Of a DNA stretch of 64,000 nucleotides, positions 48,989-59,974 are shown piece after piece. The notes beneath the pieces were generated by a model. The model made no database searches and was not told the DNA's origin. It saw only the letters and a program-made list of their open reading frames with translations. This DNA is from Umbilicaria muhlenbergii. Lineage: Eukaryota > Ascomycota > Lecanoromycetes > Umbilicariales > Umbilicariaceae. Each line of letters starts with the position of its first letter. Within the stretch, counting starts at the first letter, position 1. Location of the stretch: the NCBI GenBank assembly GCA_000611775.1, contig KK106987.1, forward strand, positions 930,001 to 994,000, given 5' to 3'. The position numbers and the translations under genes were made by a program.

Positions 48989-49250
48989 TCACATAGTCTC
49001 AGGCGACAGGATGGGGTCCTTGGACATTGGGATAAGGACCGTTGCAGAGAGGCTGTTGTAGTGCTCGCCATACTAGAGAAACATTTCATGGTGTCAGCTA
49101 GTCATGTTGCAAAAGTAGAGTATTCATACTCACAACTCTACCCTTGAGACACATTACTCAACCTGATTGGACGTGTCATCTTACATGCAATGGGTGAGGC
49201 TGGTAGCTGATCAATGCCAGTAAAAAGTTCAGGTATGGCACGACTCAGGT
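48989..49250. other. convergent 3' region cyclophilin / RRP41
   Basis: 262 bp between two stop codons on opposite strands, presumably overlapping or abutting 3' UTRs. Confidence 0.4.
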
Positions 49251-50097
49251 TCAGCCCACCGCACTTTTCAGCATCCTCCTCCCTTGCCTCCTGACCACCT
49301 GGTCTAAAATCTCCCTCATTTGCTTACAACCGTCCACCCCCACCGCCAGCATTCCCTCCAACCTCCCCACCTGCACTCTCGTCTCCATGACCAGCACACT
49401 CACCTTCTCTCCCGCGCCCAGAGTCCCCACCGTTAGAAACGGCAACTCCTGCTCTTCGGTGCCGTTCAGATCGAGTAACGGATCCGCACTCTCGTCGTTA
49501 CTGCTGTATGTCGAGGTTGAGCCGGCCGTGCACGCGACGATGTAGTCGGACATGGGGATGCCGGCGTCGATGATAGCGAGGGTCGCGGCGTTAAGGCAGG
49601 CGGCTAAGAGGGAGCCGTCTTGGGAGAGGATGTGCAGAGTTATTAGGATGGTGGAATGGGGGTAGAGGTGCGTGAAGAGTGTGCTTGTGAAGGCGTTCGC
49701 TATTGTGGCTTGCATCTCTGAGGTTCGTCTGCGCTCAGCACACGAGGTATCAGCCTCCTGTTCCCTCTGGGCTCTTAACTTCTTGGGAGCAAAGGGATAC
49801 GACTTACTTATCGCCCCTCCCCCTCCTCTTCCTCTCCACTCCACTGAACCCTGCGATCCCAATCTCTACTTGCACGCTTGCGTTGTTTCCCTCCGCCCCT
49901 CCCCCTCCCCCCCCTCTCCGTGACTCTGCAGGCCCTGCTACTGTGCATATGACTTTCGTGTTACCCATTTGGAGGTAGGAAGACCCGTCCGCGGCGGCTT
50001 GGGTACTGATCTGTGCGTGAATGCGTCGTAGCTCGTTCCAGCGCCGGCCATCGAGGCGGAGGAGCGCAAGGGCGTAGGTTGAGGTGTCGAGGGGCAT
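49251..50097 (-). CDS. SKI6: exosome complex subunit RRP41 (Ski6), RNase PH family
   Basis: Ring subunit of the nuclear and cytoplasmic RNA exosome for 3'-5' RNA processing and decay. Exons 50097-49808 and 49728-49251 with a 79-nt intron give 255 residues. RNase PH features: RLDGRRWNELRRI, GSSYLQMGNTKVICTVAGP, a Gly-rich insertion (five to six Gly) near residue 60, then GDKRTSEMQATIANAF, LSQDGSLLAACLNAATLAII and DAGIPMSDYIVACTAG, typical of Rrp41. Eukaryotic ring subunits are structural and not catalytic. The length fits the family (yeast 246). Confidence 0.93.
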
Positions 50098-51199
50098 TGT
50101 GGATGGCCCGTACCGGGTTGAAAGAGGATAGTGGGGTGGCGAGGAGAATGGGCGCCTTGGGTTGGCGCTATGTGCTTATTTATGCTTGATCCTTAATATT
50201 GCAGTGGCTTTGGAGGGCTTTGAGCTTTTGATGCTCCATTAACGATTCAGCCCTACAAAATATGATCACACGCTTCAAGTTGTTTTGACGAACACACCTA
50301 CATCAACTTCCATAATGTCCGTCCCTCAGTCCCTGGAAATGATCTTGGTAGCTTTACTTTCGTATCACGAATGTTTGCAAAGGACGTTCTTAGACATTTC
50401 GAAAGTTATTCCTTCTCTACCGCTTGTTTCAAGACAACTGTTTGACTCGATCAAGAATCGGCGTGCGAAGACAAAACGTAACAGTTTGCGTGACTTGATG
50501 TTGGCTGACACATCGAAACTACTCTCTTGCATGCAAGTGGTTTGATTGAAACACTCTCTTCTCCTAGGTATGTCCTATCCTCTGTACGGCCGAAGTCATA
50601 TTGGCCCCATGTTCGTCCTCCGTCAAGCTACACTGTGTTACAGCTTAAAAAATTGAGGAAAGAGAATCATCCCCGGCCAGCGGTACCATAGTTCTTCGAG
50701 ACAGGATCAGCTGAGCACTACTTGGAGGGTCTACGATGGTTCTACTTGCGGATATCGCATATTTCTAGTCTTTTCCATTAAACGATCCTCCCGTCACAGC
50801 TGATACAGCTACTGAATACCTCTTCTGATCATCATGTGTTCTCCTATGCTCCGGTGTCCAGAGGAAGAGAGAGAGAAAGAGTAGACTTGTTGGAACACGG
50901 CAGGGACCCTCGAAGACGCCTGCCGTGCCAAAGGTACGAACATGCCGCAGTCGTTCCTCTGGCGGATATCGCATACTGCAGAGTCCTTTCAACCGTCTCA
51001 GAACGACTCGCACTTCACACCACCCATTGGACATGACTTGCAAGGACTTGTGCATTTAGTTCAGGCGTCTCGCAACCAATGTGCGTTCTGATTTTGCACA
51101 ATCCCCAGTCTGCTTCTCTTCTCCGTGTGTCCAACATTATTGTTGCTACTCCGAAAAGCTTCAGATATAACTTGTTTTTATCTCAAATCATCCCTAATC
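50098..51199. promoter_or_regulatory. divergent intergenic region
   Basis: 1.1 kb between the RRP41 start (minus) and the secreted protein start (plus). A frame at 50318-50545 reads faintly like a decayed F-box region (LEMILVALLSYHECLQRTFL) but is too short to call. The motif GCGGATATCGCATA occurs twice (about 50748 and 50961). Confidence 0.4.
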
Positions 51200-51829
51200 A
51201 TGCATTCCGTCACATTGGCTACCGCCCTTCTTGTTGGCTTGACTTTCGCGTACCCCCAGCCAGTCATGCCTCTCCCTGCCGGCGGGAGCTCTCAAGTGAT
51301 TCTGGGCTTCGTGGGCCGCGTCAATATTGCAGTGCGCACCGTGCAAATTCAGGATCACAACCCTGACGCCCGGCTCTACGAGGTGCAGGCCACCGCCCCA
51401 GGTGGTTCTGGCGTGACCAAACCGGGTGCCCTCACCCAGCTACAAGTGGTGTTCTCGCTCAAAAATAACCGTTGCGCCATCATCGACTCGACGGCTGGGG
51501 GCGCATTCAACCCAGTGCAATACCGAAACAAGCCCTGGCTAGAAGACTTGGCCGTGGCATGGCCTATTGAGATGGATGCTGTCGAAGCAGACGCGCTGCT
51601 GAAAAAGGCCGGCTACACTTCGCTGTACGACGAGATGACTTTGCGTTGGCCACTCTATCCAGGTATCAACCAGCCATACTACATCTTTACTATGGTGATC
51701 GGTCTATTTGTGTTCGTTGGCGTCAATGACAAGACTGTGACGCTCGACCCTTTCTCTTTGGGTCCTGGTCCATCTATTTCAGAATTCTTGCAAGATCCTG
51801 CAAAGCATGTCACGACAGCTCAAATATAA
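51200..51829 (+). CDS. small secreted protein of unknown function
   Basis: One exon, 209 residues. It begins MHSVTLATALLVGLTFAYPQ, a clear signal peptide with a likely cut after the Ala near 17. The open frame extends upstream to 51125, but that codon is in a worse place and would bury the signal, so I start at 51200. The mature protein has only one Cys (around 88-90), so it is not a disulphide-rich effector; it is rich in Pro, aromatic and hydrophobic residues (WLEDLAVAWPIEMDAVEADA, QPYYIFTMVIGLFVFVGV). The latter segment could be a buried strand pair or a membrane segment. I do not recognise the family. Codon use looks normal for the window, so it seems a real, expressed gene. Confidence 0.72.
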   Translation: MHSVTLATALLVGLTFAYPQPVMPLPAGGSSQVILGFVGRVNIAVRTVQIQDHNPDARLYEVQATAPGGSGVTKPGALTQLQVVFSLKNNRCAIIDSTAGGAFNPVQYRNKPWLEDLAVAWPIEMDAVEADALLKKAGYTSLYDEMTLRWPLYPGINQPYYIFTMVIGLFVFVGVNDKTVTLDPFSLGPGPSISEFLQDPAKHVTTAQI

Positions 51830-52207
51830 AGATGTGCAAGGAATTATTGCAAGAATTTTCATGTGGCGAGAATGCACTGGAAGGTGTGAATCACTTTTAG
51901 GGTTTAGAAGCAATAGCGCTTAGGATTGATAGATGAAGTCTTGTACTTTGTACACGATATATGGTACCCGAGACGAGAAATGGAGATCAGACTCCACATA
52001 TCTGTAGGCTTACACTTAACAAAATAGCGGTTTCTTTTTCTCAACATGGATGTATTTGCAACCGAGTCCATTGTGCTTGAAATTTTCTGGTGATCCAGAA
52101 CGTAGCGGTCGAACGTAGCGGTCGTACGTAGGTCGCTTGAGCGTTTCGCCGGGGCGGGGCAGTACAATCGCGTCACGACGCCCCACCATTATCGGAATCT
52201 CATAGGG
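51830..52207. promoter_or_regulatory. intergenic, upstream of ERCC6L2-like gene
   Basis: 378 bp with a 13-bp tandem duplication GAACGTAGCGGTC at 52098-52123 and a further diverged copy after it, about 85-110 bp before the helicase start. It may be a promoter element or simple slippage. Confidence 0.45.
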
Positions 52208-55200
52208 ATGGAGGCATCGATGGACGACGATCTGGAGATAATCACTAGTGATGATGACTTAGAAATCACGCATGTCACGAGAAGAGAGCTTGACGCTGAT
52301 ACACGTCTCAACAGTGAGCTTCTGGTCTCTCTTAGACTCCGTACATTATGTCGTGGATGCTGACTAAATTTCGCAGAGACTGCTCAGGTAGCATCTCGAG
52401 ACGAGGCGAACGATTACGATGATCGTGACGATGACGATGAAGACGAGGACAGGGAACCATACGCGGACAACGGACGTCCTCGAATGCGAAACTCACATAC
52501 TGAGGGAGAGAAAGTGGACTGGTCTGATAACGATGGCGAGTTGGCCTACGACAAGTTCAAAAACCGCAAGGCTCTTAAACGAAAGAGGATGGCTGCCAGC
52601 ACGCGCAAGGCCAAAGCGTTAGAAAGGGGCGGTGTTGTAGGTAAAAAGCCCAAGAATGGTAGCAAGCCTGGAAAAGCACTAGCAAGTACAATGAAGGATT
52701 ACGACGACGACTCCGACGATGACTTGATGGAATATACTCTGCCCGACTACCTTCAGAGTCGCCGTGCGCGATTCGATAGACGCACCGAAGTCCTTAAGCA
52801 AGGAGGGCTCAAGTTGCCACCCAGCTACAACGACATTGAATTTTCGGACGATGAGAGACTGGCATATCTGGCTGAGAAGCCTGAATTCCCTAAAGCGAAG
52901 CCCTCTGCGGCTTACAAAGATGTACAACTTCCCTATTCGCTAGGTCTGATACCAGCACCGATTGCACAGTGGTTGCGAGATTACCAAGTGCAAGGAACGG
53001 CATTTCTCCACAAATTCTTCGTTTACCAAACGGGCGGTATTTTGGGTGATGACATGGGCCTTGGTAAAACTGTACAGGTCATCGCATTTCTCACTGCAGC
53101 TTTTGGGAAAACAGGCGACGAAAGGGATGCAAAACGTATGCGCAAAATGCGAAGGTCAGGTGCATCATGGTACCCTCAAGCTCTGGTAGTCTGTCCAGGA
53201 ACTCTGATCGCGAATTGGAAGACTGAACTTAACCGATGGGGCTGGTGGCACGTCGATGTATATCATGGAGACACGAAAGAGGCCGCATTGCAGGCAGCTA
53301 CGACAGGGCGAACGGAGATCATGATTACTACATACACGACCTACAGGATGAACAAAAGCGCCATTAATTTGATCGAATGGGACTGCGTCATCGCAGACGA
53401 ATGCCACATAATCAAAGGCCGAGCTTCAGATACTACTAAGGCTATGAACGAGGTGAACGCCCTTTGCAGGATAGGTCTTACGGGTACAGCAATACAAAAC
53501 TCGTACGACGAGCTCTGGACCCTTCTCAACTGGACCAATCCAGGCAAGTTCGGGCCGATATCTACATGGAAAGCTACTATCAGCGAGCCATTGAAAATGG
53601 GCCAGTCTCACGATGCCACGGTCTACCAACTCAGCAAGGCTCGTAAGACTGCCAAAGCGCTCGTTGAGAACCTCCTTCCTCAGTTTTTCCTACGCCGCAT
53701 GAAAACGCTGATTGCACATCAATTGCCAAAAAAGAGTGATCGAGTCGTCTTCTGTCCTCTTACAGATACCCAAGCAGACGCTTACGAGAATTGTCTTGAT
53801 GGTGATATCGTCCAATACATCAAAGCGTCCGCCGAGCCCTGTGATTGCGGATCGGGCAAAAAGTCCGGCTGGTGTTGTTATCAAATTGTCCCTGGCGGTG
53901 GCAAATGGCAATCCTACGTTTTTCCAGCTATATCCAACCTGCAAAAGTTGGCCAACCACCTAGCGATCCTCATCCCACAAAGCTCCGATCCTGGAGAAAA
54001 GCAAGATAAAGACCTGGCCATGCTTCAGATCGCAGTGCCTGACCAATGGAAAGGGCTCATGAGAAACCGCGACTCGATCCTCAATTACTCTAACCCCGAG
54101 TTTTGTGGTAAATGGAGGATCCTTAAGAAACTACTTCGCTTCTGGCATGCCAACGGCGATAAGGTGCTCGTGTTCTCGCACAGCGTGCGCTTACTCAAGA
54201 TGCTGCAGATGCTGTTCAATCACACCTCCTACAATGTCTCTTACCTCGACGGCGCTATGAGCTACGAAGACCGTGCAAAGACGGTCGACGATTTCAACAG
54301 CGACCCCGGCCAGTTTGTCTTCCTGATTTCAACCAAAGCCGGCGGCGTAGGTCTTAACATCACATCCGCCAATAAAGTCGTAATTGTCGACCCGAACTGG
54401 AACCCTTCCTACGACCTCCAGGCCCAAGATCGTGCGTACCGTATCGGTCAGAGCAGGGATGTGGAAGTCTTCCGGCTTGTAAGTGCCGGTACTATCGAAG
54501 AGATTGTATACGCGCGACAGATATATAAGCAGCAGCAAGCAAATATTGGATATACTGCCAGCACAGAACGGCGGTACTTCAAGGGTGTGCAGGAGAATAA
54601 AGACCAGAAAGGCGAAATCTTCGGATTGGCGAACCTCTTTGCTTATCAGGGGAACAACGTCGTGTTAAGAGACATTGTGAACAAAACAAACGTTGCTGAA
54701 TCCAAAGCCGGTGTCGCGGTAGTAGGACTTGACCTCGATGACCCGGCGGTGAGAGAGAATGGCGAGGATGAGCCGCTGCTGGCCGGTGGGGAAGATGAGG
54801 ATAGTGCAATGAGCCAGCTTGCGGCGTTGGTTGCAGGTGAGGCAGATGATATTGCTAAGACGAAGAATAAAGGAAACCGTGGTACTGCGTCCAAAAAGAG
54901 TGATCCCGTGAACGCTATCCTTGCAAGCGCAGGCGTGGAGTATACGCACGAGAACAGCGAAGTTATTGGCTCCTCCAAGGTGGAGGCAAGGCTGAGTCGC
55001 AGGGCGGAAGAAGCGGGCAATGACATTGATATGGCGGAGCAGCATGTGTTCGCCAACACGCAGGAACGGGTAGCTATGAAGAGTGGAAATGCAGCTGACA
55101 GCGACGGAGAAGACGACGAGATCATTGAATGGAGGTACAATCCGCCGGATGAAGTGATGAAGAGACAGTTCTGCACTATGGCAAAGACTTTCGGCTTCAG

Positions 55201-55330
55201 CGATGCGACGGAGTTTGCGCTCGTTGTGGAGGGATGGACACAAGCCCAGAGGCGGAATTGTCTTGATAAATTTTACCGAGGAAGAAGGGAGAAGATTATG
55301 GCGAGGACTCTAAAACAGCCAGTCTCTTGA
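52208..55330 (+). CDS. SNF2-family DNA-dependent ATPase, ERCC6L2/Rad26-like
   Basis: Exons 52208-52313 and 52377-55330 (63-nt intron), 1019 residues, nuclear. An acidic N-terminus (DDDDEDEDRE) is followed by the SNF2 motor: motif I GDDMGLGKTVQ near 260, ALVVCPGTLIANWKTEL, motif II ADECH near 376 (Cys replaces the usual Ala), GLTGTAIQNSYDELWTLLNW, and the helicase C part LISTKAGGVGLNITSANKVV, DPNWNP and QDRAYRIGQSRDVEVFRLVS near 685-740. A Cys-rich insertion CDCGSGKKSGWCC sits between the lobes. After the motor, RYFKGVQ...GEIFGLANLF is what I know from ERCC6L2 (Hebo) proteins. ERCC6L2 is linked to DNA-repair and end-joining; the role in this fungus is inferred. Confidence 0.88.
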
Positions 55331-55424
55331 AGAGCTAGGTACTCCGACTCTTGGATAAGACGGGAGAAGGAAGTCAAGCTGGAATGGTGTCGTTAATAGC
55401 AGATGAGGTTCTTTACACGGATGG

Positions 55425-55480
55425 ACGATTGCGGATGAGGACGATTGCGGATGAGGACGATTGCGGATGAGGGCGATTCC
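55425..55480. repeat. 16-bp tandem repeat, three copies plus partial
   Basis: ACGATTGCGGATGAGG is repeated perfectly at 55425, 55441 and 55457, followed by a half copy GCGATTCC. Its lack of divergence suggests recent slippage. Confidence 0.9.
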
Positions 55481-55490
55481 GCCGTCGCAC

Positions 55491-55609
55491 TAGAAGTCCT
55501 ACACGAGCTGACTCCATCCGCCTTCAGTATATAGGCATCGCGTAGCAGATCAGAAGTCATACGGGCTGACTCCACCGAACTGAAATACATAGACATCGCG
55601 TCGCAGGTC
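55491..55609. repeat. imperfect direct duplication of about 60 bp
   Basis: 55491-55550 and 55551-55609 align along their whole length: both have AGAAGTC, GCTGACTCCA, a TATA/TACAT-AG core, CATCGCGT and GCAGRTC in the same order. They differ at roughly a quarter of positions, so it is an older tandem duplication. Confidence 0.65.
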
Positions 55610-56542
55610 GTCGAATCAGTCTTCTGCATCTGGAGAAGAATGCGAGACCCTTGTTGCGCCTCGATCGAAATCATGGGTTGTTCAAGGCGTAGTGACCTGG
55701 TCCAGCTCACGTGAGCCAAATCCGACTTCTCACACTGATGCCGCGTCAGATGATTACAGAACAGAGAAGATGAAAGCCTACGGGAACAAGCACTATGCCC
55801 AGTTCACGGGCTGGGCAGATCAAGCACCAGCCGTAGTGATCAATGAATAGAAAGTATGGGCATGCCCGTTGGCAAGCGTAGACAAGTACAACGAGGCTTG
55901 TTCTTGTCTGGTCGAACGTAGTCCCACCAACCACGACAGCCAGTTTGGATGTATCTGCTAGTGTGGGGTACCGAAAGACCATACCTTAAGCTCATCATCT
56001 AAATCGTGCATATGACAAAGTCCCTGCAGCTTGCAGCTTGACCATCTGGTCCAAAGGTGGGGAGCCCTGAGCATTCCCCAGTAGAAGGACGAGGGTCCTC
56101 ATTGGGTATCCGTAGCCTGGATAGCAAAGCGGCGGACTCCGATCTCCTCTCCCTGTTGCGCGGTGCCGGGCGATTGCTGGTAGATTCGGCATGGCTTCAC
56201 TGTGCCTTTGGACCGTCTGGCGACAGAGGCCCCTCAACTCGACGTGCCCTGAACAGTCATCTTCCCATGACATGTTGATCCGAGGCCAAACTCGCGTATC
56301 ACTCTCTCTATCAATTTACCTGAGCCGGTCGCGCAGACATGCAGAAGAACAGTCGAAGGCCGCTAGAAGAGTCAGACGCATGACGCATGAGCCGGCCTCG
56401 ACGAATCGGCAGACGCGTCTTCTTATCGACTTGCACCGTGCCACCCACCCTTCGCCTACACGCCAGCCCCGAGTCACAGCAAAATAGCTCCGTCCACGCT
56501 TTCGCACGTGCACTCGCATGAACCGAGTCCGAAGTGGAGGTG

Positions 56543-56589
56543 CCTGACATACCTGACATGCCTGACATACCTGACATACCTGACATGCC
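56543..56589. repeat. 9-bp tandem repeat, five copies
   Basis: CCTGACATA or CCTGACATG repeated five times head to tail plus CC. On the minus strand it would read Met-Ser-Gly repeats in short frames, which I take as a by-product of the repeat. Confidence 0.9.
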
Positions 56590-57156
56590 GCCACGATGGC
56601 TTCGCCGCTCCCTGGTCGAGGCTACGAGCGATATTTGGTGCTAGAGGCACGGCAGGCTTGCTTGCATGAGCTTGCGCTTGCCTTGCTGCGCTCTGCTTGG
56701 CAAAGGAAGCAAGGCGATCTCCGGCTCAGGCCGTCAGACTGGCCAGCAAGTGATGCTCGTCGAGTGGCCACCGAACCCGAACACGGCACGCCAGACCTCG
56801 GACATGGAGACGAAGGCGAGGGCTGTCACTGCTGGGGAGGGTGCTTATCAGCCCGCAGATCGAGATAGCACTATCAGCCCGAAGTGCCGGATCGTAAGCC
56901 TAACGAAATGCAAATTCCCTCCGGCCTCGTCCATTTTGCGCCCACGCAGATGGTGTGCTGATTGTGCCCTGCGATTATTTAACTACACACCGCTCGAATT
57001 TCCTTTCCGTGCGCTTCGAGAGAAATCCTTTGTACCCGTCGTACACAATTGCTTCTTCAGCTTGAGATTCTCCATATCTCGCGCGAACCCTTGGGTTCAC
57101 CTCGCCAGTCACACTTTTAAGTGGTGTGAATTGGCACCACCTCCCGACCCTCGACA

Positions 57157-58955
57157 ATGGCTTTCTTACGCAAAACCGAGTACGACATCGAAGATGGCTC
57201 GCCGACCGGTCTCGACAGGCGCGTGGAGAAGCACCCTGCCTACATTGACGAGACGGGCGCCGTGCCGGGCGAGAGCTTCACCTACGGCAACTCGACCTAT
57301 GCCAAAATCCAACGCTTCGCCGGGCGATTCGGTGTCGAGCAGAGGGGGATAGAGAGAGTGCCAGAGGACGAGAGGACGGATAAGAGTCCGCACCAGATTG
57401 GCACCATGGTATGAACACACTCTTCGCCGCGGATCGGAAGCCCCGAGGGCCGGGTCTGGGTGGAAGTGCTGATGACCGGACAGTGGCTCTCTGCAAACAT
57501 GGTCGTCTCCTCATTCGCCATCGGCGCGTTGGCCGTACCAGTCTTCGACCTGGGCTTTGTCGACTCGTTACTTACTATATTCTTCATCAACCTGCTCGCT
57601 GTCACACCCGTCTGTTTCTTCTCCACATTCGGCCCTAGGTTCGGTTTGCGTCAGATGGTTCTGTCGCGCTTCTACTTTGGTTTCTACGGCGTCAAGATTA
57701 GTACGTCTCATCTTCTCCTCTCCTGAAATGGTACACCAGGGAAGGCCGTTTCTTGCACAAGTGACAGAATGCTAATTGCATGCCCGCACTTACAGTTGCC
57801 ATTTTCAACATCCTTGCGTGCGTCGGCTGGTCCGCCGTCAACGTCATCGTGGGCGCCCAGCTCCTGAATGCAGTCAACACCAACGTCCCCGGCTGGGCCG
57901 GCATCATCATCATCGCAGCCGCGACCTTCCTCGTCACGCTTTTCGGCTACAAAGTAGTGCATGCCTACGAATACTACTCGTGGATCCCCAGCTTCATAAT
58001 TTTCTTGATCGTGCTGGGAGAATTTGCGCACAGCGGCACCTTCTCCAATATCCCCATGGGCGTCGGTAGTAGCGAGGCCGGCAGCATCTTGAGTTTTGCA
58101 GCCAGTGTCTTTGGGTTCGGAACCGGCTGGACTAGCTATGCGGCCGACTACACTGTTTACCAGCCGGTGAACGTCTCGCGCCTCAAAATATACCTTTGGA
58201 CTTTCTCAGGGTTGATGTTCCCGCTCCTCTTTACCGAAATGCTGGGATTGGCTGTCATGACCGCCTCCGTCGCCACACCATCTTACGCGGCTGGCTACAA
58301 AGCATCCGGCATTGGAGGCCTGCTCGCCGCGGTGCTCTTCCCGCCACTAGGCCGCTTCGGCCAATTCTGCCTCGTCGTGCTGGCGTTGAGTATTATCGCG
58401 AACAACTGCCCGAACATCTACAGCGTGACCTTTAGCTTGCAAGTCATGGGCCGGTGGACGCAGGCGGTGCCGAGATTCATCTGGACCTTCATCGGCACGC
58501 TCGTCTATTGCGCGATTGCCATCCCAGGGTACAGTCATTTCGAGTACGTGCTGGAGGACTTTATGCTGCTGATCGTAAGCTCCCCCCCTTGATACTCCGA
58601 CATACATTCTCCAAACCAAACCCTAACCCTTCCCTAGGGCTACTGGCTCGCCATCTACGAAGGCATCGCCCTCACCGAACACGTCCTTTACAAACGCGGC
58701 CTCGCCGGCTACGACGTCTCCATCTACCTCTCCCCCTCCAAACTGCCCCCGGGCTTCGCCGCCGTCGCCGCCTTCTGCTTCGGCATCTTCGGCGCCGTCA
58801 TGGGCATGGCGCAGATCTGGTTTATTGGACCCATCGGCAGACGGATTGGTACGCCGGGGTATGGAGGCGATGTCGGCTTTCCGCTCGCGTTTGGGTTTAG
58901 TGCGCTTAGTTATAGTGTGTTTCGGTATTTTGAGAAGAAAAGGTTTGGGAGGTAG
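57157..58955 (+). CDS. purine-cytosine permease (NCS1 family, Fcy2/FcyB-like)
   Basis: Plasma-membrane proton symporter for cytosine and purines. Exons are 57157-57408, 57484-57700, 57796-58574 and 58638-58955, giving 521 residues with about 12 membrane segments. The cytoplasmic N-terminus ends GIERVPEDERTDKSPHQIGT, followed by WLSANMVVSSFAIGALAVPV, GPRFGLRQMVLSRFYFG (family signature region in TM2-3), NILACVGWSAVN, FGFGTGWTSYAADYTVYQP and IANNCPNIYS. The length and these motifs match fungal Fcy2/FcyB. An amplified Pro-Ser-Lys loop (SPSKLPPGF) lies near 435. Substrate choice among cytosine, adenine, guanine and hypoxanthine is not readable from sequence. Confidence 0.93.
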
Positions 58956-59396
58956 CTGCGGGGAGGGGTGCGGCTTTTTCAAAGCGATTGCCTGGGGGGT
59001 TGGGAGGGGTTGTATAGGGGGTATTATTGGTAGTTTTACTGTATAAATTTTTTGGGAAATACTTTCTTGGACTGTGAGGTTTGGATTCGGGTGTGAGTAT
59101 GACCGGAGTAAGCGGTTTGCCGTTCTCCTCCGACGCGCCTGCTGGTGCCGCTTCTTTGACAGCGACTTTTGGCTTTGCGGAGACTGAGATACCTGTCGTG
59201 TCTTTGATGGACTTATGTCGGGACACTCCCGCCACTTTACTTGTGAGACTTGGGAGGGAGATATGTATGCCCGCTGCTCGATACCTCGATCAGTAGCTTT
59301 GTCACGAGTGAGACGCCTGCCCTAGCACGTGAGCGGTTGGGAGTGGTTAGTGTGTAACTGGCATCATTCCCCGTAAACATAACGAGCAGTTGTTCA
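58956..59396. other. intergenic between permease and 5S rRNA gene
   Basis: Permease 3' flank, no coding evidence on either strand. Confidence 0.4.
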
Positions 59397-59400
59397 TATA
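59397..59400 (+). promoter_or_regulatory. TATA box of the 5S rRNA gene
   Basis: TATA begins 27 bp before the mature 5S start. A TATA element at about this distance is a known requirement for dispersed 5S genes in Neurospora. Confidence 0.6.
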
Positions 59401-59423
59401 CTTTTCCACAACTACTGTCTTTC

Positions 59424-59542
59424 ACATACGACCACAGACTCAAGGGAACTGGGCATCCCGTCCGCTCTGCCATACATAAGCTTGAGATCGGCAGATCAGT
59501 AGTTGGGTGGGTGACCACCAGCGAATCCCTGCTGTTGTATGT
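59424..59542 (+). rRNA. 5S ribosomal RNA
   Basis: A 119-nt gene starting ACATACGACC and ending GTTGTATGT, ends that pair to form helix I. Inside are GGGCATCCCGTCCGCTCT (loop A/helix II region), the ACTCAAG/CTTGAG helix III arms, and the box C control and loop E region AGTAGTTGGGTGGGTGACCA followed by CCAGCGAATCCCTG. A T run at 59542-59546 is the Pol III terminator. All helices I checked by eye pair, so it looks functional and not a pseudogene. It is a single dispersed copy, not part of an rDNA unit. The minus-strand open frame that overlaps it is not a gene. Confidence 0.95.
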
Positions 59543-59546
59543 TTTT
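59542..59546 (+). terminator. Pol III terminator of the 5S gene
   Basis: Five T residues directly follow the 5S 3' end, the standard RNA polymerase III stop signal. Confidence 0.8.
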
Positions 59547-59974
59547 GGTTCCATTTTTGTGTAGATGTGACCTGCTATGCTGCTATGTTGTGGCGTCTCC
59601 TGCTCAAGATTTTCCCGCTCGCCGTTGCTAACTCACCGGCACCCGTGTAGTTTAACTTACACAAGCCTCAGAAACCTCAGAAACCACAATGAAATAAGAA
59701 AATTCCTATGTCATATAACCCATTCCATATACTACACAACCGCAAAACAATCTTACCCTACCAGAAAATGCCAAATGCCAACTATCCACATCTCCAAACC
59801 CGTCCACTCACCTACCCCATGCAAAAAGGCCTCCAGCCGTGGCGGCAAAAAGAATCAAGACCCCATCATTTGACCTACCCAATGCAACCCGCCTCAATGT
59901 ACCCTAACCAATGCCCTCTCAAAACCCCTCCTGTATACCCAAGTCCCCCCTATCCACCTCCTCCAATGGCATCA
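59547..59974. other. short intergenic, SPA2 3' flank
   Basis: 428 bp with A- and C-rich composition and no supported gene; it holds the 3' end of the SPA2 transcript. Confidence 0.4.

Larger units (their letters stand above)
55331..57156. other. intergenic with short tandem repeats
   Basis: 1.8 kb between two plus-strand genes. It holds a 16-bp array (55425), an imperfect 60-bp duplication (55491) and a 9-bp array (56543), but no supported gene. The last 300 bp before 57157 are pyrimidine-rich and likely hold the permease promoter. Confidence 0.45.

Noticed and set aside
50285-50545. Possible F-box-like remnant
   Set aside because: One hydrophobic helix-like stretch is not enough to tell an F-box from chance.
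59237-59554. 105-codon minus-strand frame
   Set aside because: It lies over the 5S rRNA gene on the opposite strand.
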